Positions 51,824 through 60,658 of a DNA stretch of 64,000 nt are shown piece after piece. Within the stretch, counting starts at the first letter, position 1, and every line of letters starts with the position of its first letter. Position numbers and translations under genes: made by a program. The stretch is from an uncultured Clostridia bacterium (GTDB lineage: Bacteria; Bacillota; Clostridia; Lachnospirales; Lachnospiraceae): contig CAOKDX010000002.1 in assembly GCA_948467395.1 (NCBI GenBank), positions 62,001-126,000 on the forward strand, given 5' to 3'. A model generated the notes under the pieces. It saw only the letters and a program-made list of their open reading frames with translations. It was not told where the DNA came from and made no database searches.

Positions 51824-52513
51824 ATGGTAAAAGAAAATTTAGTTAAGGTAGAAGAGAAGATAAAAAGGGCTTGTGAGAGAGCCGGAAGAAAACGGGAGGA
51901 AGTTACCCTCATCGCCGTAAGTAAGACAAAGCCCGTCTCAATGATTCAGGAGGCAATGGATTCACAAATCATGACGTTTGGTGAAAATAAGGTCCAGGAG
52001 CTTTTGGAAAAACAGGAAATCATCACAGAACCGCTGGACTGGCATCTCATAGGCCATCTGCAGCGGAATAAGGTAAAGCAGATCGTGGGCAGGGTAAGAA
52101 GGATCCATTCTGTTGACTCACTGCGCCTGGCAAAGCAGATACAGAATGATTTTGAGAAGAAAAAGGAAATGGCACATATACTGATAGAAGTAAATATGGC
52201 AGGAGAAGAGTCAAAATTTGGTCTGGCTCCGGAGGAGACAGAAGCTGTCATACGAGAGGTGGCAGAGTTTCCCAATATAACCATACACGGTCTTATGACC
52301 ATTGCTCCCTTTGTGGAAGATCCCGAAGAAAATAGAATACATTTTAGAAATTTGCACAAATTACTAGTTGACATAAACAGTAAAAACATTGATAATATTA
52401 GTATGAATGAGCTTTCCATGGGAATGACTGGTGACTATGAAGTGGCCATTGAAGAGGGCGCTACTTATGTACGTGTAGGTACTGGTATTTTTGGAGACAG
52501 AATATATACATAA
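51824..52513 (+). CDS. yggS: YggS-type PLP homeostasis protein
   Basis: 229 residues, GAGAGGATGACAGAGA upstream. PLP-binding alanine racemase-like barrel without racemase activity, keeping free PLP and amino acid pools balanced. The PLP lysine is K34 in LIAVSKTKP; FGENKVQELLEK, HLIGHLQRNK and the phosphate-binding GMTGDYEVAIEEGATYVRVGTGIFG are all present. Adjacent to sepF, as in many Firmicutes. Confidence 0.94.
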   Translation: MVKENLVKVEEKIKRACERAGRKREEVTLIAVSKTKPVSMIQEAMDSQIMTFGENKVQELLEKQEIITEPLDWHLIGHLQRNKVKQIVGRVRRIHSVDSLRLAKQIQNDFEKKKEMAHILIEVNMAGEESKFGLAPEETEAVIREVAEFPNITIHGLMTIAPFVEDPEENRIHFRNLHKLLVDINSKNIDNISMNELSMGMTGDYEVAIEEGATYVRVGTGIFGDRIYT

Positions 52514-52546
52514 GCTGAGAAGATCGGCTGGAAAGGATTTTATAAG

Positions 52547-53065
52547 ATGGGTTTGAATTCTATATTGAATTTCTTTAAATTAGATGACGAGGAATTAGAT
52601 GAATATGATGATATAGGATACGAAGAAGAGACATATACGGAGCGAAATCCAGAACCTGCCCGCAAAAAGGCACCTGCCCGTACCCAGCCTGCTATGGACT
52701 ATGATGAAGAACCCCGACAGAAAAGTGGTTTTCTTGGCAATAAACCGAAAGTAGTACCGATGAACAACCGTTCTTCCCTTGCCGTCAGTGTGATTAAACC
52801 AAACCGCTTTGAAGACTCGGAAGAGATATGTAATATGCTGCTTTCAAACCGTCCTGTTATTGTAAACCTCGAGGGCTTTGATCCCGGTGATGCACAGCGC
52901 ATTATGGATTTTATATCGGGCTGTATCTATGCCATCAACGGAAAATATCATCAGATTTCCAAATATATCTTTATTTTCTCTCCGGAAAATGTAGATATCA
53001 GTGGAGATTCCCTGGGCCTGGATGGGAATGTCACAGTAATGCCTCTTATTAACCGCGAATTCTAA
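52547..53065 (+). CDS. sepF: Cell division protein SepF
   Basis: 172 residues, GGAAAGGATTTTATAAG upstream. Amphipathic N-terminal helix (MGLNSILNFFKL) for membrane binding, acidic linker (about 13-75), and the conserved SepF core (FEDSEEICNMLLSNRPVIVNLEGFDPGDAQRIMDFISG) that binds FtsZ and forms rings. The next gene starts seven bases later. Confidence 0.94.
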   Translation: MGLNSILNFFKLDDEELDEYDDIGYEEETYTERNPEPARKKAPARTQPAMDYDEEPRQKSGFLGNKPKVVPMNNRSSLAVSVIKPNRFEDSEEICNMLLSNRPVIVNLEGFDPGDAQRIMDFISGCIYAINGKYHQISKYIFIFSPENVDISGDSLGLDGNVTVMPLINREF

Positions 53066-53071
53066 TGTGAA

Positions 53072-53842
53072 ATGAAAGAGGATAAGAAAAACCAGTTTTT
53101 TGCCAGACATATGCTGGATATGGCAGACCGGGCTTATCAGGGCAGTTATCCAGTATTTACTGATTTTCTGACGACATCGGAGTACATGCTGCTATCCTCC
53201 ATGCAGACACAATTCAGGGGGATTCGGACAGCATATTGGGGCGGACACAGAGATTGTGATCATGTTACAGCCGGTTTTTTTCCAAATGACTGGCCCGGGA
53301 CAGATTCGAAAATGTTTCCTGTTGTCTGTATCCGGGTTACACCGTTAAATGAACGGTACGCCCAGTCATTAGAACACCGGGATTATCTGGGAGCGATTTT
53401 GAATTTGGGAATTGAGCGGGCAAAGATCGGGGATATCCGTATCTGTGAGAGCACCGCTTATGTTTTCTGTAAAGAAGAATTCGCTTCTTTTGTTGTAGAA
53501 AACTTTATTACAGTGAAACATACACAGATAACCTGTCAGATCATGACAGCGTCCGATGAACTTCCAGAACAGCAGTACTCCGAAAAGATTGACAGCGTCG
53601 CTTCCGTCCGCCTGGACAATGTTGTATCTGCTATGGCCGGAATTTCCCGCAGCAAAGCGGTTGAACTGATTCGGCAGGGCAATGTCACAGCCGGTCATGC
53701 TCTGCGGACAGCCGTCAGCTTTATGTGTACGGATGAAATGATCATTACGATCCGGGGATATGGCAAATTCCGTCTTTCCATACCGGAGAATGCCTTTACC
53801 AGAAAAGGGAAACAAAAAATCATCATATATAAATTTTTATAA
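53072..53842 (+). CDS. ylmH: YlmH-type S4-domain RNA-binding protein
   Basis: 256 residues. No clear binding site precedes the ATG at 53072; reinitiation after sepF is likely. The C-terminal S4 domain (about 180-245, VRLDNVVSAMAGISRSKAVELIRQGNVTAGH) binds RNA. The family has been linked to ribosome-associated quality control at stalled 50S subunits. Located between sepF and divIVA, its usual place. Confidence 0.9.
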   Translation: MKEDKKNQFFARHMLDMADRAYQGSYPVFTDFLTTSEYMLLSSMQTQFRGIRTAYWGGHRDCDHVTAGFFPNDWPGTDSKMFPVVCIRVTPLNERYAQSLEHRDYLGAILNLGIERAKIGDIRICESTAYVFCKEEFASFVVENFITVKHTQITCQIMTASDELPEQQYSEKIDSVASVRLDNVVSAMAGISRSKAVELIRQGNVTAGHALRTAVSFMCTDEMIITIRGYGKFRLSIPENAFTRKGKQKIIIYKFL

Positions 53843-53857
53843 GGGAGGAATATGCCG

Positions 53858-54919
53858 ATGTTATCGCCATTAGATCTACAAAATAAAAAAGTTCTGCCGA
53901 GGAAGAAAAAATACGATAAGGCGGAGATGGATGATTATATCGATCTTTTGCTTGAAAACTATAAGGAGGCCTTCAACGAGGTACAGGAGCTTCACAAAAA
54001 AATAAAGACTCTCAGTGATGGAATCCAGTATTACCGCTCCATTGAATCCACTATGCAGAAAGCCCTTGTCCTGGCAGAAAAAACCTCCAAGGAAACGAAG
54101 GATGCCGCCCTGTTGAAAGCAGAAGCCATTGAAAAGGATGCCAATACAAAAGCAGCAAAAATCGTTTCAGATGCAGAACAGGAATATGAGAAGATCAAGG
54201 ACAAATGTGTCACACTGGTACAGCAATTTAACCAGTATAAGCTGCAGTTAAAGCAGGTGGCGACAGCACAGCTTGAACTTGTCACCAGTGAATCCTTTGA
54301 CGTATATTCACCGGAGCTTGAAGCATTAAATTCCTCCAGAAATTCCCTGCCTCCAGTGAATGAAATGCGGGAAGAGACAGCGGAACAGACAGAGGAGCGG
54401 GAGCGTCCCTACATCCCGCGAACAGCCGTCTCCACAGAGGAACCCCTCGCGGATGAGGGCATTGTTGAAACGGCAGCCCCGCATACGGCAGCGAAGAGAG
54501 AAGATCTGGAGAAAACCGTTACCCTGCCTGATCTGAAAAGTGAAATGCTGCAGCAGGATGTTCAGAGGACAGTACCGGCAGGGGCTAAGGACGAGATGTC
54601 CATGCTGACAGCGGATACCATTGATCTCCGGGATTCCCTGCAGCAGCTTCAGGGGGAACCAAAGGAGATAAAGGAAGCTCTCGTACGGGAGCCAAAGGAT
54701 GCGAATCCTGCCGTCCCAACAGATGTTAATATAAAAGAAGCACGGGTGAGACAGCCGGACCTGGAAGTATTAGAACCCGTGACAGAGGAGTCCAAGGAGA
54801 CGCCGACATTGGACTCCTTGCTGCAGAGTATGAATATCGGAGGCAGGAATAAGAAAAAAAAGAAGAAAGGACAGGATGAGGATCCCTTTGAGTTCCTTGG
54901 TTCTGTTGATGATTTTTAA
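53858..54919 (+). CDS. divIVA: DivIVA-domain protein
   Basis: 353 residues from the ATG at 53858 (nine bases after GGGAGG; an ATG at 53852 is closer and less likely). The N-terminal membrane-curvature-binding part (LSPLDLQNKKVLPRKKKYDKAEMDDYIDLLLENY) is followed by long coiled coils (about 35-150), an acidic disordered linker and a tail with a Lys run (NKKKKKKGQ) and DPFEFLGSVDDF. It is longer than Bacillus DivIVA. It may organise the septum or pole alongside MinCDE. Shares one base with the lspA start. Confidence 0.88.
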   Translation: MLSPLDLQNKKVLPRKKKYDKAEMDDYIDLLLENYKEAFNEVQELHKKIKTLSDGIQYYRSIESTMQKALVLAEKTSKETKDAALLKAEAIEKDANTKAAKIVSDAEQEYEKIKDKCVTLVQQFNQYKLQLKQVATAQLELVTSESFDVYSPELEALNSSRNSLPPVNEMREETAEQTEERERPYIPRTAVSTEEPLADEGIVETAAPHTAAKREDLEKTVTLPDLKSEMLQQDVQRTVPAGAKDEMSMLTADTIDLRDSLQQLQGEPKEIKEALVREPKDANPAVPTDVNIKEARVRQPDLEVLEPVTEESKETPTLDSLLQSMNIGGRNKKKKKKGQDEDPFEFLGSVDDF

Positions 54920-55425
54920 TGAACAGGAAATTTCTTATAACGAATCTGGTATTTTCGGCTATGTTTATTCTGCTGCTTCTGCTAGACCGCATTTCGAAAA
55001 AATGGGCCGCCTTGACGCTGCAGAAGGCCGACATCGATCTTATACCGGATATCCTTACGCTGCATTATCTGGAAAACCGCGGGGCTGCCTGGGGAATCCT
55101 CCAAAATGCCTTCTGGCTGTTTTTCCTTATCACAATCGTTGTAGTGGGCGTTATGGTGTATTTCTATGCCAGAATCCCATTTACCCGCCGGTACTGGTAT
55201 TTGAGATCTATCATAATACTCTTATCCTCCGGCGCCATCGGAAATTTTATTGACCGTGCCTGCTGGCATTATGTAGTAGATTTTATCTATGTGGAAGCCA
55301 TCAATTTCCCTGTATTTAATGTAGCAGACTGCTATGTATGCATAGCGGCTGCTCTGTTGATTCATAGTTTCCTGTTTTATTATAAAGAAGAGGAGCTGTT
55401 ATGGAAAAAGAAGAAATCATCCTAG
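54919..55425 (+). CDS. lspA: Lipoprotein signal peptidase (signal peptidase II)
   Basis: 168 residues, four membrane segments. Removes signal peptides from lipid-modified prolipoproteins, such as those at 3085, 15914 and 25274. The two catalytic Asp regions are visible: GNFIDRACWHYVVDFIYV and FPVFNVADCYV; ENRGAAWGIL is typical. Starts on the divIVA stop. Overlaps the pseudouridine synthase by 25 bases. Confidence 0.95.
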   Translation: MNRKFLITNLVFSAMFILLLLLDRISKKWAALTLQKADIDLIPDILTLHYLENRGAAWGILQNAFWLFFLITIVVVGVMVYFYARIPFTRRYWYLRSIIILLSSGAIGNFIDRACWHYVVDFIYVEAINFPVFNVADCYVCIAAALLIHSFLFYYKEEELLWKKKKSS

Positions 55426-56333
55426 TCGTTCCTGCGGAAATGGAGGGAATGCGTCTGGACCAGTTTCTGGCAGAACAGACGTCATTCTCCAGATCATATC
55501 TGCAGAAACTTATAAAAAATGAAAAAGTAATGTGTAACGGGAGCTTTATTACCAAAACTAAAGTTCCCGTTTGTTTTGCTGATGAGATAAAAGTAGTTAT
55601 CCCGGAACCAGAATCACTGGAAATAAAACCGGAGAAAATGCCGCTAGATATTTTGTATGAGGATGACGACCTCCTGGTGGTCAATAAGCCAAAGGATATG
55701 GTAGTACATCCCGCAGCAGGACATATGGACCACACTCTGGTAAACGGGCTGCTGTATCACTGTAAAGGCCGTCTGTCGGGCATAAATGGCGTTCTGCGCC
55801 CCGGTATCGTGCACCGTATCGATAAAGATACCACCGGCGCCCTTATTGTCTGCAAAACGGATCTGGCGCACCAGTCCATAGCAGAGCAGCTCAGCACCCA
55901 TTCCATCACAAGACGTTATCAGGCCGTAGTATACAATAACTTTACGGAAGAGGAGGGGACAGTTGATGCACCTCTGGGCAGACATCCCGCAGACCGCAAA
56001 AAAATGGCTGTTGTACCCATACATTCGGGAAAGCGGGCAGTGACCCATTACCGGGTGCTGAACCATCTCAATCATCAGTTCAATCATATTGAATGCCGTC
56101 TGGAAACGGGACGTACCCATCAAATCCGGGTCCACATGTCCTATATCCGGCATCCACTGTTGGGAGATACCGTTTATGGTCCATCGACTGCCGCACGTTT
56201 CTCCAGACTGCGGGGTCAGACATTACATGCCGGAATCATTGGCTTTAATCATCCACGCACAAATCAATATATAGAAGTGGAATCACCACTTCCGCAATAT
56301 TTTGTGGACATCCTGAAAACCCTTGAAAAATAG
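55401..56333 (+). CDS. rluD: RluD-family 23S rRNA pseudouridine synthase
   Basis: 310 residues from the ATG at 55401, inside the end of lspA, with AGAGGAG upstream. An S4 domain (MRLDQFLAEQTSFSRSYLQKLIKN) precedes the catalytic domain with the Asp motif GIVHRIDKDTTGALIVCKTD, HPAAGHMDHTLVNGLLYHC and the RTHQIRVHMSYI stretch. It isomerises uridines in 23S rRNA; the exact positions cannot be told from sequence. Last gene of the group. Confidence 0.92.
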   Translation: MEKEEIILVVPAEMEGMRLDQFLAEQTSFSRSYLQKLIKNEKVMCNGSFITKTKVPVCFADEIKVVIPEPESLEIKPEKMPLDILYEDDDLLVVNKPKDMVVHPAAGHMDHTLVNGLLYHCKGRLSGINGVLRPGIVHRIDKDTTGALIVCKTDLAHQSIAEQLSTHSITRRYQAVVYNNFTEEEGTVDAPLGRHPADRKKMAVVPIHSGKRAVTHYRVLNHLNHQFNHIECRLETGRTHQIRVHMSYIRHPLLGDTVYGPSTAARFSRLRGQTLHAGIIGFNHPRTNQYIEVESPLPQYFVDILKTLEK

Positions 56334-56365
56334 GGGAAAAAAAGCGTTTTTTATGCCAAAAACCC

Positions 56366-56395
56366 TTGACTTTTTGCCTACTATAGGTGTAGTAT
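56366..56395 (+). promoter_or_regulatory. Promoter of the BlaI-type repressor gene
   Basis: TTGACT (56366-56371), 18-base spacer, TAGTAT (56390-56395). The -10 region is inside an operator-like palindrome. A second possible -10 (TATAAT, 56423-56428) has a poor -35 box. Confidence 0.6.
56380..56393. promoter_or_regulatory. BlaI-type operator, box 1
   Basis: ACTATAggTGTAGT, a palindrome with one mismatch that fits TACAnnTGTA but for one base. It overlaps the -10 region. Confidence 0.6.
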
Positions 56396-56452
56396 AAGAT
56401 TACTTCATTTACGAAAATGTAATATAATTGTAGAACGGATTTCGTGAGTCCA

Positions 56453-56466
56453 TCTACACATGTAGA
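56453..56466. promoter_or_regulatory. BlaI-type operator, box 2
   Basis: TCTACAcaTGTAGA, six-base perfect arms and an exact fit to the BlaI/MecI/CopY consensus TACAnnTGTA. Confidence 0.75.
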
Positions 56467-56475
56467 TAATCATAT

Positions 56476-56489
56476 GCGACAAATGTAGA
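56476..56489. promoter_or_regulatory. BlaI-type operator, box 3
   Basis: GCGACAaaTGTAGA, one mismatch in the TACAnnTGTA core, ten bases after box 2 and just before the ribosome binding site. Confidence 0.6.
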
Positions 56490-56518
56490 AACAAGAAGCA
56501 AAGGAGGGCTGGTTCTAA

Positions 56519-56893
56519 ATGAGTGGAGGCAGAAAGGAAATGAGGCTGCACGAGGGGGAATTAAATGTAATGGAACTGTTGTGGTCTAACAAAGTACTTG
56601 CGGCAAAGGATATTTCCAAAATAATCAAGGAATACATAGGATGGGAAAAAAATACAACATACACAGTGATCAAACGACTGATAGATAAAGGTGCCGTTAC
56701 CCGTGAAGATCCCGGTTTCCTCTGTCGTGCGAAAGTTTCCAAAAAGGATGTTCAGGAAATCGAAACAAAGGTTTTGTTATCTAAAATGTATAACGATTCC
56801 CTGACTAATTTTATCACAGAATATCTTGGAAACCGCAGGCTCACAACGGAGCAGGTGATTGAGTTACAGCGCGTACTGAACCGGCAGATATAA
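56519..56893 (+). CDS. BlaI/MecI/CopY-family transcriptional repressor
   Basis: 124 residues, AAGGAGGG 11 bases upstream; the ATG at 56540 (MRLHEGELN) is also possible. A winged helix-turn-helix covers residues about 8-75 (LNVMELLWSNKVLAAKDISKIIKEYIGWEKNTTYTVIKRLIDKGAV) and a C-terminal dimerisation helix follows. In known systems a membrane protease sensor (BlaR1/MecR1) or copper inactivates it; no such partner or copper motif (CxC) is adjacent. Three operator-like boxes upstream suggest autoregulation. A hairpin follows the gene. Confidence 0.88.
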   Translation: MSGGRKEMRLHEGELNVMELLWSNKVLAAKDISKIIKEYIGWEKNTTYTVIKRLIDKGAVTREDPGFLCRAKVSKKDVQEIETKVLLSKMYNDSLTNFITEYLGNRRLTTEQVIELQRVLNRQI

Positions 56894-56910
56894 AACCAGA
56901 ATGAGAAGAA

Positions 56911-56962
56911 AGAAAGTAACTGCACCGATTCCAAAGAAGGAATTTTGGTGCAGTTACTTTCT
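56911..56962 (+). terminator. Long hairpin after the BlaI-type gene
   Basis: A 16-base perfect stem (AGAAAGTAACTGCACC at 56911-56926 with its complement at 56947-56962), extended by ATTCC/GGAAT inside. The 3' arm is pyrimidine-rich but no T run follows, so it may be an RNA 3'-end stabiliser or bidirectional terminator. Confidence 0.6.
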
Positions 56963-57004
56963 CAGAAACACTCTCTTGGACAAACCCTAGTTTTTCAAAA
57001 AGAC

Positions 57005-57033
57005 TTGTATTTTCATGCGCATTATGATACAAT
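57005..57033 (+). promoter_or_regulatory. Promoter of the Xer-like recombinase gene
   Basis: TTGTAT (57005-57010), 17-base spacer, TACAAT (57028-57033). Confidence 0.6.
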
Positions 57034-57083
57034 AACAGATATCATCCATTAAACAAAAATACGTTTTCGGAATGGAGGCTTTT

Positions 57084-58145
57084 ATGGACAAAAAAATAAC
57101 CTATCACCAACAGACAACCCGTGATAATACGATTAAATTGAGAAATGTTCTGGCGACACTGCCTGGCTTTACAAAAGATTATTTCCGGGCAATTGAACCA
57201 AATACATCGGCAAAAACAAGGATTTCTTATGTATACGATATCCGGGTCTTTTTTCATTTTCTCTGTAATTCAAATCCTTACTTTAAAAAGCTAAACAATA
57301 TTACAGAGATCCGTTTATCCGACCTGGAGTTGCTGCAGCCTGTGGATATTGAAGAATATCTGGAATATTTGAAGTATTATGAAGATCCCGATGGAGTGGT
57401 ACATACCAATAATGAACGGGGCCTTCACCGCAAGCTGGCCGCTCTGCGCAGTTTTTTCTCCTATTATTATAAACGGGAAATGCTGAAAAGTAATCCAACG
57501 GTTATTGTAGATATGCCAAAGCTTCACAAAAGGGAGATCGTCCGATTGGATGCGGATGAAGTGGCAGATTTGCTGGACTATGTGGAGCATGGCGGCGATG
57601 AGATGACAGGGATGAAAAAAGTATATTTTGAAAAGAATAAAACAAGAAATCTGGCACTCTTCACTCTCCTCCTGGGCACAGGTATCCGTGTCTCCGAATG
57701 CGTGGGACTGGACCTGGAGGATCTGGATTTCAAAAATGACCGGATTAAAATACTCCGAAAGGGAGGGAAAGAGGATTTCGTCTATTTTGGCGAGGAGGTC
57801 AGTGAAGCCTTGTATGACTACTATGCAGAGCGGAGAACGATCCAGACAAAGGAGGGGCATGAGCATGCTTTGTTCCTGTCCGTACAGAAACGCCGTATTA
57901 CTGTTCAGGCAGTTGAAAACCTTGTATCGGACTGTGCAAAGCATGTTACGACAATAAAGCATATTACACCCCATAAGCTGCGCAGCACCTATGGCACAAG
58001 TCTGTACCGCGAAACCGGGGATATCTATCTTGTGGCAGAGGTATTGGGGCACAATGACGTTAATACAACGAGAAAGCACTACGCGGCTATGGAGGATGAA
58101 AGGAAGCGCCAGGCGGCATCCGCTGTGCGGCTCAGAAAGGATTAG
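57084..58145 (+). CDS. Xer-like tyrosine recombinase
   Basis: 353 residues from the ATG at 57084, five bases after ATGGAGG; the earlier in-frame ATG at 57072 is part of that site. A SAM-like N-terminal domain (about 40-130) precedes the catalytic domain with R202 (GTGIRVSECVGL), K226 (LRKGGKEDF), H297-x-x-R300, H323 and Y333, all intact. It lacks the arm-binding domain of the integrase at 22377. It may be the chromosome dimer resolvase or a related housekeeping recombinase. I found no convincing dif site in the window. Confidence 0.88.
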   Translation: MDKKITYHQQTTRDNTIKLRNVLATLPGFTKDYFRAIEPNTSAKTRISYVYDIRVFFHFLCNSNPYFKKLNNITEIRLSDLELLQPVDIEEYLEYLKYYEDPDGVVHTNNERGLHRKLAALRSFFSYYYKREMLKSNPTVIVDMPKLHKREIVRLDADEVADLLDYVEHGGDEMTGMKKVYFEKNKTRNLALFTLLLGTGIRVSECVGLDLEDLDFKNDRIKILRKGGKEDFVYFGEEVSEALYDYYAERRTIQTKEGHEHALFLSVQKRRITVQAVENLVSDCAKHVTTIKHITPHKLRSTYGTSLYRETGDIYLVAEVLGHNDVNTTRKHYAAMEDERKRQAASAVRLRKD

Positions 58146-58146
58146 A

Positions 58147-58200
58147 AAAAAAGCCAGGACAGATCGTTTTATCATCGACCACTGTTCTGGCTTTTCTTTT
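58147..58200. terminator. Bidirectional terminator
   Basis: A run, AGCCAGGACAG (58152-58162), loop, CTGTTCTGGCT (58182-58192), TTTCTTTT. One G-U pair; the complement is flanked by T as well. It serves the convergent recombinase and amidase genes. Confidence 0.85.
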
Positions 58201-58227
58201 ATGATGTTGTGATTGGAAGCCTGTATT

Positions 58228-60567
58228 TTATCGTCCCGTCTTATAAGTCATAAACATTGACTGGATTCCGTCATAAATGGATTTTGCTGCTTTTTTCTGG
58301 AAAGATGAGCTTGTCAGCTTATTATAATCGCTGCTTCCGGAAATAAAGCCGAGTTCGATAAGGATGGATGGTACTGTATTGTGCTTCAGCACATAGTATC
58401 CTGCTGTCTTCACGCCGCGGCTCTTCGTCTTTAAGTCCCCCACCAGCTTGGTCTTAAACAGGTTTGCCATTTTCTTGCTGGTAATACTTCCGAATCCCTT
58501 ACTGTTATTCGATACCGAATAATATACTTCTGTACCATTGGCAGAAGATTTGGACGCAGAGTTCATATGGAGGCTGATAAAGGCATCGGCACTCACACTC
58601 TTGGCAAAGGCAGCGCGTTTCGCCAGCGTAATAAAGGTATCTGTAGTTCTTGTCCAGTATACTTTTATGTCAGGAGCATTCTGTGTCGTATACTGCTTCA
58701 TCAATGTATATCCAATCTTAAAATTCAGGTCTTTTTCGTTGGTTCCCTTGTTCCTGGCTCCCGGATCATGTCCGCCATGGCCGGCGTCCATCACAACGAT
58801 GGATTTATATATACTCTTCGGTGCTCCCATGCTGACAACAAAATTATTTCCCTTGTCATAAATCTTATATCCCCTCAAAGAGGATGTGGTAACGGTAATT
58901 CTTGTATTGGCACCATTCTTAGTAACCTCAACGCTCTTTACTGAATTATTATTGATCACCACAGGATGATTTCTGAAATATTCAACATAATCCCCTTTAA
59001 TATCAATCAGAAATTTTTTGCTGGCATACAAATCCTGATTTGTCACACTGGCTAACGTCACTCCCGATGGTTTCGGAATCATCAGGGAATAATTTGTAAC
59101 GCTGCCTGAACTGCTGGAATAAGTATACAGCAGATTCATTACCAGTGTATTGTTCTGAATCGTATATGAAAAATCTGTAGTCCCCTCACAGGTAAGGGTA
59201 ATGTATACCGTGTTATCCTCAGAAGAAGTGACTTCCATCTTCTGTACAATTTCGCCAAAGTTATTGAATAGGTTCTTGTCCAGCATATACTGGGATTGCG
59301 GAACCGTGATCGTGATTACATTGGCACTTCTCCTGACAGTAATCTTCTGCATGATCCCGGAAGAGGTTCCGGTAACATTGAGATTAATGGCCCCGGTTCC
59401 GCCCGCCTCCGAATAGGTGGCGCTCTGTGCATAGATATAATTTAACTCCTCTGGTTTTTCCGGCTCTGCCGTAGTATCCGGTTTCTTCGTTGGTTCCGGT
59501 TTTTCCGTACTATCTGGATCCGAGGGCTTGTCCGTTGGTTCGGCTTTATCATCCGGTGATTCCAGCTTATTCACAGAGGCAATCTTTTTAATATCAATTT
59601 CTTTATGCCAGTCAAAAAATATCTTTGATTGAATATTATAATAATTGCCTCCCTTATTCCAGGAACGGGTATATCCCAGCTCCTTTGCCATTCCGGATGC
59701 AGGCACGCAGAGCACATCTTTATTTGTAGAACCGTTCCGGACCATTTTAAGCGGTGCATTTAGTTCGGCTGACTTTCCGTTCCGTGTAATAGTACAGGAG
59801 TTCAGATGTGCGGTCAATTCCGTATTGGTATCTTCATTAGAAACGGTAAGTTTTCCTGTATCAGAATTATAATCATACTTCAGGTTCATGATACCGTCCA
59901 GAACTTCCTCTGCCGGCATATACATACTGCCTTCGATTTTTACAACAGGCATATTTTTCAGTGGATAATTTTTATGATTATAATAAACGGTTCCCTGTGC
60001 TCCTGTATAATATGTAGTCTGATTATCATAGGATAGCAATAACGGATCGCCAATGACTATTGTAGAATCCGACTTCTGATATGACAGATGCAGCGTCTTT
60101 GCCACAAAACTGACAGGCACCATAATTTTTGTCTTTTTCTTTGATATAAACCGGACAGATAAGGGAGCAGTAGTTAGCTTCTTTTTCTTTCCGTTGACAT
60201 AAGCTGTCTTGCTTCCCACCTTCATCTTAATGGTAACGGAATTTTTTGTGATGGTCAGTGTCTTACTTTTGGAGGAATACTTACACTTGGCCTTCGTGCC
60301 AGATTTAAAAATATCCGTATACGGCACCATATATGACTTATTGATAACAAGAGCTTTGTAGGACGTTTTCGAAATCGTTTTGTTACGATACTTTACTTTC
60401 ATTCGCTTACTTTTATTGCGTCTTGTCTTATTATTATACCGGATCTTAACCCCTTTGGAAGCCGCCTGTGTCTCCTGTTGGAGGAGAAGGCTTCCTGAAA
60501 CAGCGGCAAACAAAACTGCACCGCCGAGTAAAATCTTTTTTCTTCTGTTATCCAGAAAGGAACGCAT
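58228..60567 (-). CDS. Secreted N-acetylmuramoyl-L-alanine amidase with copper-amine-oxidase-like and AMIN domains
   Basis: 779 residues. Signal peptide with QAASK cleavage region near 35-38; two copper-amine-oxidase-N-like modules (about 40-150 and 165-330, KTSYKALVINKSYMVPYTDIF, MPVVKIEGSMYMPAEEVLDG); a Pro/Thr/Glu/Lys linker (about 335-370); an AMIN domain (about 385-500); and a C-terminal Amidase_3 domain from about 588. The zinc site is intact: DAGHGGHDPGA, NEKDLN, FISLHMNSA and ILIELGFISG. It cuts peptides from glycan strands, likely in daughter-cell separation. AGGAGATGAGAG precedes the ATG. Confidence 0.92.
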   Translation of the reverse strand: MRSFLDNRRKKILLGGAVLFAAVSGSLLLQQETQAASKGVKIRYNNKTRRNKSKRMKVKYRNKTISKTSYKALVINKSYMVPYTDIFKSGTKAKCKYSSKSKTLTITKNSVTIKMKVGSKTAYVNGKKKKLTTAPLSVRFISKKKTKIMVPVSFVAKTLHLSYQKSDSTIVIGDPLLLSYDNQTTYYTGAQGTVYYNHKNYPLKNMPVVKIEGSMYMPAEEVLDGIMNLKYDYNSDTGKLTVSNEDTNTELTAHLNSCTITRNGKSAELNAPLKMVRNGSTNKDVLCVPASGMAKELGYTRSWNKGGNYYNIQSKIFFDWHKEIDIKKIASVNKLESPDDKAEPTDKPSDPDSTEKPEPTKKPDTTAEPEKPEELNYIYAQSATYSEAGGTGAINLNVTGTSSGIMQKITVRRSANVITITVPQSQYMLDKNLFNNFGEIVQKMEVTSSEDNTVYITLTCEGTTDFSYTIQNNTLVMNLLYTYSSSSGSVTNYSLMIPKPSGVTLASVTNQDLYASKKFLIDIKGDYVEYFRNHPVVINNNSVKSVEVTKNGANTRITVTTSSLRGYKIYDKGNNFVVSMGAPKSIYKSIVVMDAGHGGHDPGARNKGTNEKDLNFKIGYTLMKQYTTQNAPDIKVYWTRTTDTFITLAKRAAFAKSVSADAFISLHMNSASKSSANGTEVYYSVSNNSKGFGSITSKKMANLFKTKLVGDLKTKSRGVKTAGYYVLKHNTVPSILIELGFISGSSDYNKLTSSSFQKKAAKSIYDGIQSMFMTYKTGR

Positions 60568-60610
60568 AAACTCTCATCTCCTATATTTTTGATATTGCCA
60601 TAAATCTTTC

Positions 60611-60658
60611 TCATGCTTGGCGGGTCTCAAGGTCACATGGCTTAGCAGACAAGCATGA
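60611..60658 (-). promoter_or_regulatory. Palindromic stem in the amidase 5' region
   Basis: TCATGCTTG (60611-60619) pairs with CAAGCATGA (60650-60658), with GTCT/AGAC (60624-60627 with 60646-60649) able to extend it. It is about 45 bases upstream of the amidase start on the minus strand, without a following T run. It matched no riboswitch core that I know. Confidence 0.4.

Noticed and set aside
56334-57083. dif site near the Xer-like recombinase
   Set aside because: Inspected for an 11-6-11 palindromic site ending in a TTATGTAAA-like arm; nothing convincing was found.
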